Assembly: GCA_947448495.1 (NCBI GenBank)
Contig: CANFNX010000011.1
Location: 1-35,329, forward strand
Length of the DNA stretch: 35,329 bases
Source of the DNA: Bacteriovoracaceae bacterium
Lineage (GTDB): Bacteria > Bdellovibrionota > Bacteriovoracia > Bacteriovoracales > Bacteriovoracaceae
Direction of reading: 5' to 3'
The translations under genes were made by a program, and so were the position numbers. Positions 18,795 to 27,934 of this stretch are shown here, one piece after another. Each line of letters starts with the position of its first letter. The first letter of the stretch is position 1. Under the pieces are notes generated by a model that worked only from the letters and a program-made list of their open reading frames with translations, ran no database searches and had not been told where the DNA came from.

Positions 18795-19696
18795 TAATAC
18801 TTCTTCAATTGGATAACGAGGGAGCCAAAAATAAGAATCCCCCCTCCAAGTAATTGCCAGTCCGTGAGCTGTTTACCTAAAAAAAACCAATTCACCATAA
18901 TGGCAAAAAAAGGAAAAAACATCTCAGCAATCGCCGTCGTCTTGGCCGATAATCTCTTTAAACCTTGGTAATAAAACCACATGGCAATTGCACCCGAGAT
19001 CAGAACCATAATCAAGATTCTTAAATAATCCTCACCTTCAGGTAAGATTAATGTACGATCCCATTTTACGAAGGGAATAAGCACCAAAAGGCCTGTTAAA
19101 AAGCGACCGCCCATGATCGATTTGGTATCAAATCCAACAACAGTAAGACGTTTTCCAAAAACAGTCGTTGCCCCCCAGCCAATAATCGAGACAGCAACAA
19201 GTAAATACCCATGAACAGCTGAGTTCGAAGTTACTGTCGTCATATTTGATCTCAAAAGATCATAGAAACGAATAATGTCGGGCGAGCTGATCAGCAGTCC
19301 ACCGATTAAGCAAATAGCTGCCCAAAAAATAAATTGCTTCTGAATCTCTTCTTTAAGAATAAGAGCTGAGAGCAATATCGCAACAATAGGCTGAAACTTC
19401 TGAAGCAATATGACTAATGAGGGATTGAGGTATTGAAAAGATTCAGTAAAAGCAACAGTCGCTACAGCCGAGCCAATTCCACCAATAATTAAAAAACTAA
19501 AGATATCGGCAAGCTTTAATTCTCCGATGCGCTTAAATGATGAGATTGGCCCTGTCGAAAATAAAAGGACGAGGACGATATGTTCATAAAACACAATTGT
19601 TGTAGGGTTTAAGCCTCTTTCAACAAGCGGATATCGAATAAGGGTATCCATGCCCCAAAATAAACAAGCCAAAATGACAAGAAAAGTACCGGCCAC
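18794..19696 (-). CDS. EamA/DMT family transporter
   Basis: About ten TM; FLVILACLFWGMDTLIRYPLVERGLNP and second-half repeat GYLLVAVSIIGWGATTVFGK. Confidence 0.9.
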   Translation of the reverse strand: MAGTFLVILACLFWGMDTLIRYPLVERGLNPTTIVFYEHIVLVLLFSTGPISSFKRIGELKLADIFSFLIIGGIGSAVATVAFTESFQYLNPSLVILLQKFQPIVAILLSALILKEEIQKQFIFWAAICLIGGLLISSPDIIRFYDLLRSNMTTVTSNSAVHGYLLVAVSIIGWGATTVFGKRLTVVGFDTKSIMGGRFLTGLLVLIPFVKWDRTLILPEGEDYLRILIMVLISGAIAMWFYYQGLKRLSAKTTAIAEMFFPFFAIMVNWFFLGKQLTDWQLLGGGILIFGSLVIQLKKY

Positions 19697-19722
19697 TGCA
19701 AAAACCTCTTTTTTCCAATGCT

Positions 19723-21078
19723 TTATACTAGCTCGGAATAAAAGCTTTTGAAAACATCTTGTGCACGCTGGGAGACCAGTTCTTTTTTTATTTTTTTACG
19801 ATCTTTTTTAAGCTGATCTTTGGTTAAACTAACTGACGGTAAAAGCCCAAAATTGATATTAGACGGGCAAGGTTTCTCAATAGTCATAATATAATTTACC
19901 AGTGCTCCCATAGCGGTCTCAACGGGAAAACGAATCGCTTCTTTGCCCTCAATACGACGTAAAACCTGTAAAGCCACGTACAACCCCATTGAGGCAGATT
20001 CCGTGTAGCCTTCCACTCCTGTAATTTGCCCAGCAAAAAAAAGCTCCGGATATTTTTTACTGCTTAAGTCCCATTCAAGTAGCTTACGAGCATTGAGAAA
20101 GGAATTTCTATGACATGACCCTAGATGAATAAAAGCTGCCTCTGCGAACCCAGGAATCATCCGGAATACACGAACCTGCTCTTTATAAGTCAAACGAGTT
20201 TGGAACCCCACAAGGTTATAGGCCGAGCCGAGTAAATTTTCTTTCCTCAATTGAACCACGGCATAAGGCCACTTACCGTTTATATCAGGCTCAAGTCCGA
20301 CGGGTTTCATACAGGAGAACCGTGCCGTGTCTTTTCCTCTTTCGGCCATTAAATCAATCGGCAAACAGGATTCAAAAAATTTCCAATCCTCAAACTCTTT
20401 TGGAGCGACTTTTTCAGCTTTGGCCAACTCTTCTACAAAAGCGTAATATTCTTCTTTGGTCATTGGAGCATTAAGGTAATCGCCCCCCTCATCCATATTT
20501 TTGTGACGATCTTTAAAATACATTTTGCTTAGATCAAGTGTGTCGGCATCAACAACTGGTGCAATAGCATCATAGAAATAAAAATCTTCTCCTGATAAAT
20601 CATTCAGGATCCAATTCTCTAAGGATTTACTAGTCAAAGGCCCTGTTGCAACAACCACGTATTGACAATTGTACTGTTCTTTTAATTTCAGTGGATTTTC
20701 GGCTTCTAGTTCTACCACTGTGACGAGGGGATGAGATGACAATTCCTGAGTAATCGCAGATGAAAATAATTCTCTATCTACCGCCAATGCGTCTCCAGCT
20801 GGAACTGAGTGTTCTAAAGCTTTCTCAATAATGAAAGATCCCATGGATTTCATTTCAGACTTAAGAAGTCCGTGGGCGGATTGGGTATCGAGTGATTTTA
20901 ATGAGTTTGTACAAACTAATTCTGCAAAGGTTGTTAATTTTTGGGCGGGATTAAGCTTGAGTGATTTTCCTTCAATTAAAATCACTGGGACTCCATTACG
21001 AGCGAGAAACATGGCAGCCTCAGAGCCGGCCAAACCTGCGCCTATAACAAGGACTTTTGGTTTTGAGGAATTCTTCAT
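19723..21078 (-). CDS. trmFO: Methylenetetrahydrofolate--tRNA-(uracil-5-)-methyltransferase TrmFO
   Basis: VLVIGAGLAGSEAAMFLARNGV, ELVCTNSLKS, VATGPLTS, GCCxN-like GSCHRNSFLNA, LFFAGQITGVEGYTESASMGLYVA. Confidence 0.95.
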   Translation of the reverse strand: MKNSSKPKVLVIGAGLAGSEAAMFLARNGVPVILIEGKSLKLNPAQKLTTFAELVCTNSLKSLDTQSAHGLLKSEMKSMGSFIIEKALEHSVPAGDALAVDRELFSSAITQELSSHPLVTVVELEAENPLKLKEQYNCQYVVVATGPLTSKSLENWILNDLSGEDFYFYDAIAPVVDADTLDLSKMYFKDRHKNMDEGGDYLNAPMTKEEYYAFVEELAKAEKVAPKEFEDWKFFESCLPIDLMAERGKDTARFSCMKPVGLEPDINGKWPYAVVQLRKENLLGSAYNLVGFQTRLTYKEQVRVFRMIPGFAEAAFIHLGSCHRNSFLNARKLLEWDLSSKKYPELFFAGQITGVEGYTESASMGLYVALQVLRRIEGKEAIRFPVETAMGALVNYIMTIEKPCPSNINFGLLPSVSLTKDQLKKDRKKIKKELVSQRAQDVFKSFYSELV

Positions 21079-21172
21079 ATTCTCTCTCTTAAGAACAACA
21101 TTTTTAAGATATAGTAGGAGCGTTCCTAGTACCTCAGTCTAAGGCGGAGTGTCAACCCAAAGAGATTTGCTT

Positions 21173-22939
21173 ATGAAAACAAAAATCCATCTCCATCAAT
21201 CACATCAAACGGTTGCCGATTTCAAGGGAATATTTAGGTTCCTCACGGAGGTCTTAACTGGTGATGATCTACACGTTTTCCCTGAACTTTTTCTTACAGG
21301 ATACCCACTTCAAGATCTCGTCCTTCAAAGAACCTTCATCCAATCTTACCTAGAACATCAGGATTCCGTTCATCAATGGGCCATTGCTCAAAAAGGTATG
21401 TGGCGTGCTCTAGTGGGGGGACTTTACTATGAGATGGACAATAGCAACGTTCCAAAAAAAATTCAAAATGTAATCTATGAAATTGTCCCAGGAAAGGGCT
21501 TAGTAAAACTTTATGCCAAACGACTTCTCCCAAACTATGACATTTTTGATGAACAAAAATACTTTTCGGCAGGAAAAAGCACCGCCTTTTACGAATTTAA
21601 TCATGAGGTTTTTGGACTTCTGATTTGTGAAGATATGTGGGCATCCAGCTTTCACGAAATTGATCCTTGTGAAATCATGCTTAAAGAAATCAATCAAAAG
21701 CAAATTCAACTCAGGGCGATTATTAGCCTAAGTGCTTCACCCTTTGAGGTGTCAAAGAAACAAAAAAGATCTGAACGAGCGAAAAACATATCTCTTAACT
21801 TTGGTTGTCCATTTGTTTACGTCAATCGCGTTGGTGGTGAAGATGAAATTCTGTTCGACGGCTCAAGCTTTGTTATGAATGGAGCTCATTTAATAACTGA
21901 GCTCCCTAGCTTCCAAGAGGCCAGCGAAGCGGTAGACCTTAGCTTGATTCATGGTCCTTACCTTGAAGAACCAGAGAATAAGAGCGAAAACACATGGGAA
22001 AGTCTTTTTTCTCCAAGTATAAACACAGAAATAAAGCCTGCTGTTTTAAGATCTTGGAGCGATGAAGAATGCCTAGACGTCCTAAAAGGCTTGCAATTTG
22101 GACTGCAGGAATATGCAAAGAAAAGTGGCTTTAAAAAATTCCTAATAGCTCTATCCGGAGGTATTGACTCTGCCTTGGTATTGGCGATTACAAAATTGAG
22201 CCTAAAATCAGATCAAAGCATAGAAGCCATTTATATGCCCAGTATCCATTCTGCCCCCTTAAGCACACAATTGTGCGAAGAGATGTGTCAAAGACTGGGC
22301 ATAAAACTCTCCTACCTACCAATTAAGTTTCTCCACACCATGGTAAAAAACGCCTTCAATCAGACTTTCTCTGAAAGTTTTACAGGGCTGACTGATGAGA
22401 ATGTTCAGAGTCGATTGAGAGGAACATTGCTCTATACGAGGTCCAACCAAACAGGTGCGATGGTCATCAATACCTCCAATAAATCAGAACTCGCCGTTGG
22501 TTACTCTACTCAATATGGAGACTCAGTAGGCGCTCTATCACTCCTCGGCGATCTATACAAAACAGAGGTTTATCAGCTTTCTTCGTTTATAAATCGGCAC
22601 TTCAACCAGATGATTCCCCCTGGAATTATTCAACGTGGTCCTTCAGCAGAATTGCGTGATAACCAACTCGACCAAGATTCTCTCCCTGCTTATTCAAGGT
22701 TGGATACGATCCTTGAGGGTATCTTAAGTTATCGGTTAAGTGGCGACGATCTCCTAGATCTAGGCCAGGAAAAAAACGATATTATAAAAGTTCTGGAGCT
22801 CTATTCAAAATCAGAGTATAAAAGAGCTCAGTTTTGCCCGATCGTAAAAGTGAAGGCAAAGAGCTTTGGCTTTGGTTATCGGGTCCCAATTAGTAAGAAC
22901 TTTGATTATCAACTTAAGTTTAAAAAGGAGCATCTATGA
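21173..22939 (+). CDS. nadE: Glutamine-dependent NAD+ synthetase
   Basis: Nitrilase domain (FPELFLTGYP, LLICEDMW) plus synthetase domain (ALSGGIDSALVLAI, NTSNKSELAVGYSTQYGDSVGAL); ATG at 21173 preferred over GTG 21149. Confidence 0.95.
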   Translation: MKTKIHLHQSHQTVADFKGIFRFLTEVLTGDDLHVFPELFLTGYPLQDLVLQRTFIQSYLEHQDSVHQWAIAQKGMWRALVGGLYYEMDNSNVPKKIQNVIYEIVPGKGLVKLYAKRLLPNYDIFDEQKYFSAGKSTAFYEFNHEVFGLLICEDMWASSFHEIDPCEIMLKEINQKQIQLRAIISLSASPFEVSKKQKRSERAKNISLNFGCPFVYVNRVGGEDEILFDGSSFVMNGAHLITELPSFQEASEAVDLSLIHGPYLEEPENKSENTWESLFSPSINTEIKPAVLRSWSDEECLDVLKGLQFGLQEYAKKSGFKKFLIALSGGIDSALVLAITKLSLKSDQSIEAIYMPSIHSAPLSTQLCEEMCQRLGIKLSYLPIKFLHTMVKNAFNQTFSESFTGLTDENVQSRLRGTLLYTRSNQTGAMVINTSNKSELAVGYSTQYGDSVGALSLLGDLYKTEVYQLSSFINRHFNQMIPPGIIQRGPSAELRDNQLDQDSLPAYSRLDTILEGILSYRLSGDDLLDLGQEKNDIIKVLELYSKSEYKRAQFCPIVKVKAKSFGFGYRVPISKNFDYQLKFKKEHL

Positions 22940-23352
22940 GCGAGCAGCAACAAGGTCAGAAAGAAAAAGTTATGGGTAAGATCAATGAGATCAAAAAAAA
23001 CGTTGAGACTTTCATTTCAGACGTTAATGTGAATGAGCTAAAAGAAAGCCTCAATACCATGGTTAAAGATGCTCAAAAAGACTTTAATAAACTCGTAGAC
23101 AAGGATCTAGGAACATTAAAAGCAAAATTTCAAAAAGAAAAATCGGTTCTCGAAAAGAAAGCCCAAAAATTTTTCGATAATCATAAAAAAGAGATTTCTG
23201 CCCTTCAAGCAAAGTTTGATAAGCTAACCAAAAATGCTAACAAAAAAGCTGCTCCTAAAGCAGCTGCAACAGCCTCAGCAAGCAAAAAAAAAATAACTAA
23301 GAAAATTGCGAAAGTTGCAAAGAAAACGACTAAGAAAGCTGCTAAAAAATAA
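22936..23352 (+). CDS. Coiled-coil protein with Lys/Ala-rich histone H1-like C-terminal tail
   Basis: NKKAAPKAAATASASKKKITKKIAKVAKKTTKKAAKK tail after a helical domain; ATGA overlap with nadE. Confidence 0.85.
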   Translation: MSEQQQGQKEKVMGKINEIKKNVETFISDVNVNELKESLNTMVKDAQKDFNKLVDKDLGTLKAKFQKEKSVLEKKAQKFFDNHKKEISALQAKFDKLTKNANKKAAPKAAATASASKKKITKKIAKVAKKTTKKAAKK

Positions 23353-23364
23353 TGAGCTAATCTC

Positions 23365-23390
23365 ACGGGGGTCCACGGGCCCCCGTTTTT
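23365..23390 (+). terminator. Rho-independent terminator
   Basis: acggggg-tccacggg-cccccgt stem-loop followed by a T run. Confidence 0.85.
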
Positions 23391-24723
23391 AGGCTACTAC
23401 TTCGTTGACGTGGAAGACCTTTCCTCGACCAGACTTTTTAGACAAGTACATCATCTTATCAGCGAATTCGATAATAGACTTTGCGCTCGTGGCATCACTT
23501 GGATATTCTGCAATACCAATGGAAAGTGAAAGATTATATTTAGTTCCATCCTCGATTTTAAACTCCGCCGCCTTAACACATTCAGAAATACGTATCGCTA
23601 TTTTTTTTGCTTCAATCAAATTCGATTTGGGCAATAAAACAATGAATTCATCTCCACCATAACGGTAAACAAGATCACTTGCACGAAGTTGTGTTTTAAG
23701 GACAGCGGCCATATCTATCAATAATTGACTACCGACAACATGCCCATATTTGTCATTCACATTTTTGAAATAATCGATATCGATAAACAACAAACTAAAA
23801 ACCTGCTTATCAATTGGATAGCCAGAAATATAATAATCTAAATCAAGTGTGAGTTTTCTCTGATTAAAGAGCCCAGTAACTTCATCCGTTAAGGAAAGAA
23901 GTTTAATTTCTTGTCGTGCTTTACTTTCAGTCAATATAGACAAGGATGTTCTTAGAACATTCGACAAATAATCACTTAAAATTTCAGTCACAGAAAAAAC
24001 AGACTGATTGACTGCGACAAGGTAAGAAAATTTATCAGGGCCGGTCTTGATAAGGAAGTGAAATCTGTCTTCAATGAAACGTAGACCAAAAATCAGTCCA
24101 GAGGAATCGCCAATGAATCTTTTAATTCTCTTCTGCTGATGAGAATTTAAATTAAATTCCAACTTTAAATCTCTTACCATCTGAACCTCATTAGCAAAGA
24201 AGGTATGTTTTTCAATTTCAAAAAAAAGATTTAAATATTGATTAAGGGTGATTGAGATATCTTCTAAAGATGAAAAACTCTCAGGACGAGAAAAAAGATG
24301 AAGGACAGCTCTTTCTGGATTCCAATGACCACTCTGCATAACTTCATGCAGCTGCAATCTAAAGAGCATGGATCGAAGTTCAGATGGGTCAAGAGGTACG
24401 GTTAATAGATCAAAAAGCCCTGCCCTGAAAGCTCCGATCGCCCCGCCCAGGTCGACTCTGGAAGATAGCAATGTAATAGCGGCCCTAGGAAGCTCCATCG
24501 AAATTTTCCGAACGTCCTGTATAATTTTATGACTTTGCTTATTAGAAAAATAAAAAACCGCTTCGATTGATTTTCTATGCATGCCAGAAAGCTCATCGAT
24601 CTCACTAATAAAGCTAATTTTATATTTAAAACCATTGGCCTTTAGTGTCTTTTTTATCACTTCAATTGCAATACTATCCAGACCAATCGCCAAAATTTCA
24701 AAAAACTTATTTTTCTTCATCAT
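23389..24723 (-). CDS. GGDEF diguanylate cyclase with degenerate receiver-like N-terminal domain
   Basis: DEVTGLFNQRKLTLDL, FIDIDYFKNVNDKYGH, RASDLVYRYGGDEF (I-site RxxD plus active GGDEF), SIGIAEYP, ADKMMYLSKKSGR. Confidence 0.93.
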   Translation of the reverse strand: MMKKNKFFEILAIGLDSIAIEVIKKTLKANGFKYKISFISEIDELSGMHRKSIEAVFYFSNKQSHKIIQDVRKISMELPRAAITLLSSRVDLGGAIGAFRAGLFDLLTVPLDPSELRSMLFRLQLHEVMQSGHWNPERAVLHLFSRPESFSSLEDISITLNQYLNLFFEIEKHTFFANEVQMVRDLKLEFNLNSHQQKRIKRFIGDSSGLIFGLRFIEDRFHFLIKTGPDKFSYLVAVNQSVFSVTEILSDYLSNVLRTSLSILTESKARQEIKLLSLTDEVTGLFNQRKLTLDLDYYISGYPIDKQVFSLLFIDIDYFKNVNDKYGHVVGSQLLIDMAAVLKTQLRASDLVYRYGGDEFIVLLPKSNLIEAKKIAIRISECVKAAEFKIEDGTKYNLSLSIGIAEYPSDATSAKSIIEFADKMMYLSKKSGRGKVFHVNEVVA

Positions 24724-26814
24724 TTACATATCAATGTTTTTTTTCAATGCCTCAAGAACACCTGCTTTATCTGACTCATCTTCTAGTACAGATATCGCAC
24801 TTCGTAGAGTTTTAATCGCCTTGTCTAATTTATCCTCTAACTCAAAACGACTTTCAACAGAACGTTTTTCTTGAACGGATATTGATTCCATATCAAATTC
24901 CATTGAATCAATTTTCCTTTTTAGTTCAAGAATTTTCAGATCGCGGTGCCTAATCTGTGTTTCAGAATCTGCCTTCAGAAGCTCTAATTTCTGCTCGAGC
25001 TCTCTTTCTCTCATTTGGATTCTTTTTATGTCGATCTTATTTCGCTGAGCAGATTTATCAATTTCGACCTGGAGAATTTTATTTTTCTCTTCGAGAATTA
25101 ATTTCTTCTCATCGTGCAATTTTAACCGATCTCTCAACTCACTAATTTCTTCATTCAATTTTTTTCGGATGATTGTTAATTCAATTTTCTTTTCATCCAA
25201 ATCGGCACGAAGAGTTAAGTTTTGACGGGCCTGTAGAACCTTCTCCTCTTCAAGTTTGACGATTTTTAAGAGTAATTCCTCTCTATCAACCCTCAAATTG
25301 GACAATGTTGCTTGCAACCTCTCCATCTCTGCAGAATAGGCGCCTGAAATTTCTTTTATATCCCTCGCAGAATTCTGAGAGACCTGAAATCGAGACTCTC
25401 TTCCATCTTTTTCTTCTTTGGTTTTCTTTTTTGGCTTCTCTTCTTTTGGAGCCTCATTTTCAACTTCTGAAGAAAAATTAATACTATCCAAATTAAGATC
25501 ATCTGAAACGAGTGGCTTATCGATATCACGATCTTCAGATTTATCATCAGGGACGTTATCCTGAGCATCATCCGATAAATTTAAGCCAAACATTTCGTCA
25601 TCTGAACTTGATACTTCGACCTTGAGACCCACTTGAGAAGCATCTAGATCCATAATCTCATCAATTTCTTTTAATTTTTCTTTCGCAGCTGCCGACAGAT
25701 CGAGATCTTCTTCAGTTCCCAAAGAAACAATATCGTCTGAGAGATTAAGCTCTTCACTATTAGAAAAATCTAGATCTCCACCAATTTCATCAGCGTCATC
25801 AAGATTTAAAACGCTTTCCAGCTCCCTGTCCTCCCCTGCACTTAGGTCAGGAATGTCTTCACTAAAACTTAATTCATCTTCTAATGAGGGAGCTCCAAGC
25901 AAATCATCTTCACCAAGTGTGATCTCTGTTCCGCTCTCCTCATCTAGAGAAAGCTCATCCTCTGTCGTAAAGTCACTGGATTCATCTGATGCATTGACCT
26001 CGTCATCCTCAGTTAACTCAGAGGACAGATCGAGATCCATTCCCTCATCCAATTGTTCACTCTCGGTGAACTCTGGCACCTCAGCTTCATCCGCAAGATC
26101 AAGGACTTCTTGATCACCCAGGTTGAGCTCCAACCCCTCTTCTTCAACAATTTGTGAATCAGCTCCACCCGTGGGGTCAATTTCAAGATCCCCTAAATCA
26201 TCTAGTGAAAGTTCTTGATCTTTGTCACTCATAGAATCTCCCGCAATGGACTGCTCATCGATATCAGTCTTCTTTAAAATATTCGTGCTTTGCCAAGCAG
26301 GTCGTTCGCGTTCCTGCTGATAAACTTCATTAAAAATTTTCTCAATAAACTTATTTTCGGCCATTTTTTTAAGCGCAAGGAGCTTATGCTGATCTTCAAT
26401 TTTTATTGAATTAGTTCCTGCTTGCTCAAGCCTATTGCCCTTCAAGTTCATTTGTTGAGGCCCCATTCCACCAAGCAATTTTTCCAAATCTTGATTGGAG
26501 ATATCCTCCGTAATATAGGCATCCCCGGCCACCGGAGTTGATTGATGAGTTAATTGCTCTTGATGATTAGGTGAGGTTGCAATATAAATTATTTTGGCAT
26601 TGGGCCGTAGATCTCTAATAATTAAAACCATTTCATCCAATTCTTCATCTCCGACGAGAAAGGGGGCAAAGAAATATGCTTCTTGAGAATGAGTAGACTT
26701 TAAATTTGAAAGGTCTTTCTTCGAATTTATATAATTGGCAGATTTTAAAATAGGAATCTTACTCTGAAATTGCTTCAAATTTTGTGTAGGCACAATGATG
26801 AGATAGTACGCCAT
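24724..26814 (-). CDS. Pseudo-receiver-like N-terminus, long acidic repetitive linker and C-terminal coiled coil
   Basis: Continuous 696-aa ORF; middle is Asp/Glu/Ser/Leu-rich (ELSLDDLGDLEIDP, ELNLSDDIVSLGTEEDLDLS), C-terminal ~220 aa heptad-like. Confidence 0.85.
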   Translation of the reverse strand: MAYYLIIVPTQNLKQFQSKIPILKSANYINSKKDLSNLKSTHSQEAYFFAPFLVGDEELDEMVLIIRDLRPNAKIIYIATSPNHQEQLTHQSTPVAGDAYITEDISNQDLEKLLGGMGPQQMNLKGNRLEQAGTNSIKIEDQHKLLALKKMAENKFIEKIFNEVYQQERERPAWQSTNILKKTDIDEQSIAGDSMSDKDQELSLDDLGDLEIDPTGGADSQIVEEEGLELNLGDQEVLDLADEAEVPEFTESEQLDEGMDLDLSSELTEDDEVNASDESSDFTTEDELSLDEESGTEITLGEDDLLGAPSLEDELSFSEDIPDLSAGEDRELESVLNLDDADEIGGDLDFSNSEELNLSDDIVSLGTEEDLDLSAAAKEKLKEIDEIMDLDASQVGLKVEVSSSDDEMFGLNLSDDAQDNVPDDKSEDRDIDKPLVSDDLNLDSINFSSEVENEAPKEEKPKKKTKEEKDGRESRFQVSQNSARDIKEISGAYSAEMERLQATLSNLRVDREELLLKIVKLEEEKVLQARQNLTLRADLDEKKIELTIIRKKLNEEISELRDRLKLHDEKKLILEEKNKILQVEIDKSAQRNKIDIKRIQMRERELEQKLELLKADSETQIRHRDLKILELKRKIDSMEFDMESISVQEKRSVESRFELEDKLDKAIKTLRSAISVLEDESDKAGVLEALKKNIDM

Positions 26815-26957
26815 GTGGATTCCTTATAAATAATGATAACTTAGGATGGAATTAATGGCAGTTCCGGCAAAGATTGCTAGGCGAAGTTTTCGAGGGAATT
26901 CTTGCTTGATCTTGCTCACCATAATACAATTAAAAAGCTAAATGTGAGGGAGGCTTC

Positions 26958-27932
26958 TTGAGAAAAGTAATTCAACTTGCTTTATATTTGACTTTTTCAA
27001 TCGGACAAGTTTGGTCGTCGGATTTTTTACCATATAATATTCTTATGATGGATGGAAAATATGCCCACCATGTGATTCTCGTTGAAAAAGCAACTCATAA
27101 ACTACACCTTTATGAAAACAGCTCGACTCTCCCTACCCTCGTTAAAACCTACAGCACCGCCACTGGTAAATTTAAAGGTGATAAAGCTCAGAATGGTGAT
27201 CATAAAACCCCTGAGGGAATTTACACTATTTACGAATTTTTATCGGATGCTGAGTTACACCGAAGACATGGTAAGTATGCTGACATTTATGGTAGTGGCG
27301 CTTTCCCTATGGACTATCCGAATTTTATGGATTTAAGAGAAGGTAAAACTGGCGGTGGTATTTGGTTACATTCCACTGATGATGATTCTAGAATTTCAAA
27401 AGGTTTAGATTCTAAAGGCTGCGTTGTACTACAGAACGATGACCTCAAAGATATTTCCCAGTATATAGAACTAGAGCACACTCCCATTATTGTCGTTCAG
27501 GATGTGTTGTACTTATCCAAATCTACCTGGGAAAGAAATCGTAAAGAAATAAATGACACGGTAACGAAGTGGGCCAAGGCATGGCAGGACAAAGACTTCG
27601 AAAACTACATTTCAAATTACGACTCCGTGAACTTCTTCGATAAAAGCAAAGGGAGCTATCAATCCTATAAAAACTATAAAAAGGCTGTCTTCTCCCGGCC
27701 GGATTCTCCGATAATAAAGCTAGACTTTGTTTCCATCATGGTAAACTTAGAATATGCTGTCGTCCATCTTCAGCAAGATTACAAATCCTCCATTATCAAT
27801 GATATTGGGAAGAAAACCTTATACTTGAAAAAAGATGCTAACTACGACTGGAAAATTGTTGGGGAACAGTGGTCAAAAACAAATTCTTCACAGGAAGGAT
27901 TCAAACCATCAAATCGTTTTTTTAAAAAATAA
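26958..27932 (+). CDS. Secreted L,D-transpeptidase-fold (YkuD) protein with NTF2-like C-terminal domain, Csd6/Pgp2/Bd1075-like
   Basis: TTG start with GAGGGAGG SD; signal peptide; GGIWLHSTDDDSRISKGLDSKGCVVL catalytic His/Cys region; C-terminal WAKAWQDKDFENYISNYDSVNFFDKSKGSYQSYKNYKK. Confidence 0.85.
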   Translation: MRKVIQLALYLTFSIGQVWSSDFLPYNILMMDGKYAHHVILVEKATHKLHLYENSSTLPTLVKTYSTATGKFKGDKAQNGDHKTPEGIYTIYEFLSDAELHRRHGKYADIYGSGAFPMDYPNFMDLREGKTGGGIWLHSTDDDSRISKGLDSKGCVVLQNDDLKDISQYIELEHTPIIVVQDVLYLSKSTWERNRKEINDTVTKWAKAWQDKDFENYISNYDSVNFFDKSKGSYQSYKNYKKAVFSRPDSPIIKLDFVSIMVNLEYAVVHLQQDYKSSIINDIGKKTLYLKKDANYDWKIVGEQWSKTNSSQEGFKPSNRFFKK

Positions 27933-27934
27933 AT

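Noticed and set aside
21116-21129. Short inverted repeat taggagcgttccta in the trmFO/nadE divergent spacer
   Set aside because: Only 5-bp arms; expected by chance at this length.
20831-21142. + strand 103-aa ORF antisense to the trmFO N-terminus
   Set aside because: Entirely explained by the trmFO coding strand; no independent evidence.
25853-26113. + strand 86-aa Ser-rich ORF (MSSLKLNSSSNEGAPSKSSSP...)
   Set aside because: Antisense shadow of the acidic repeat of the 24724-26814 gene; composition is explained by the opposite strand.
26855-26941. Possible ~28-aa ORF (MAVPAKIARRSFRGNSCLILLTIIQLKS) between the divergent scaffold and YkuD genes
   Set aside because: Too short to distinguish from chance, no clear SD; the region is more likely the shared promoter region.
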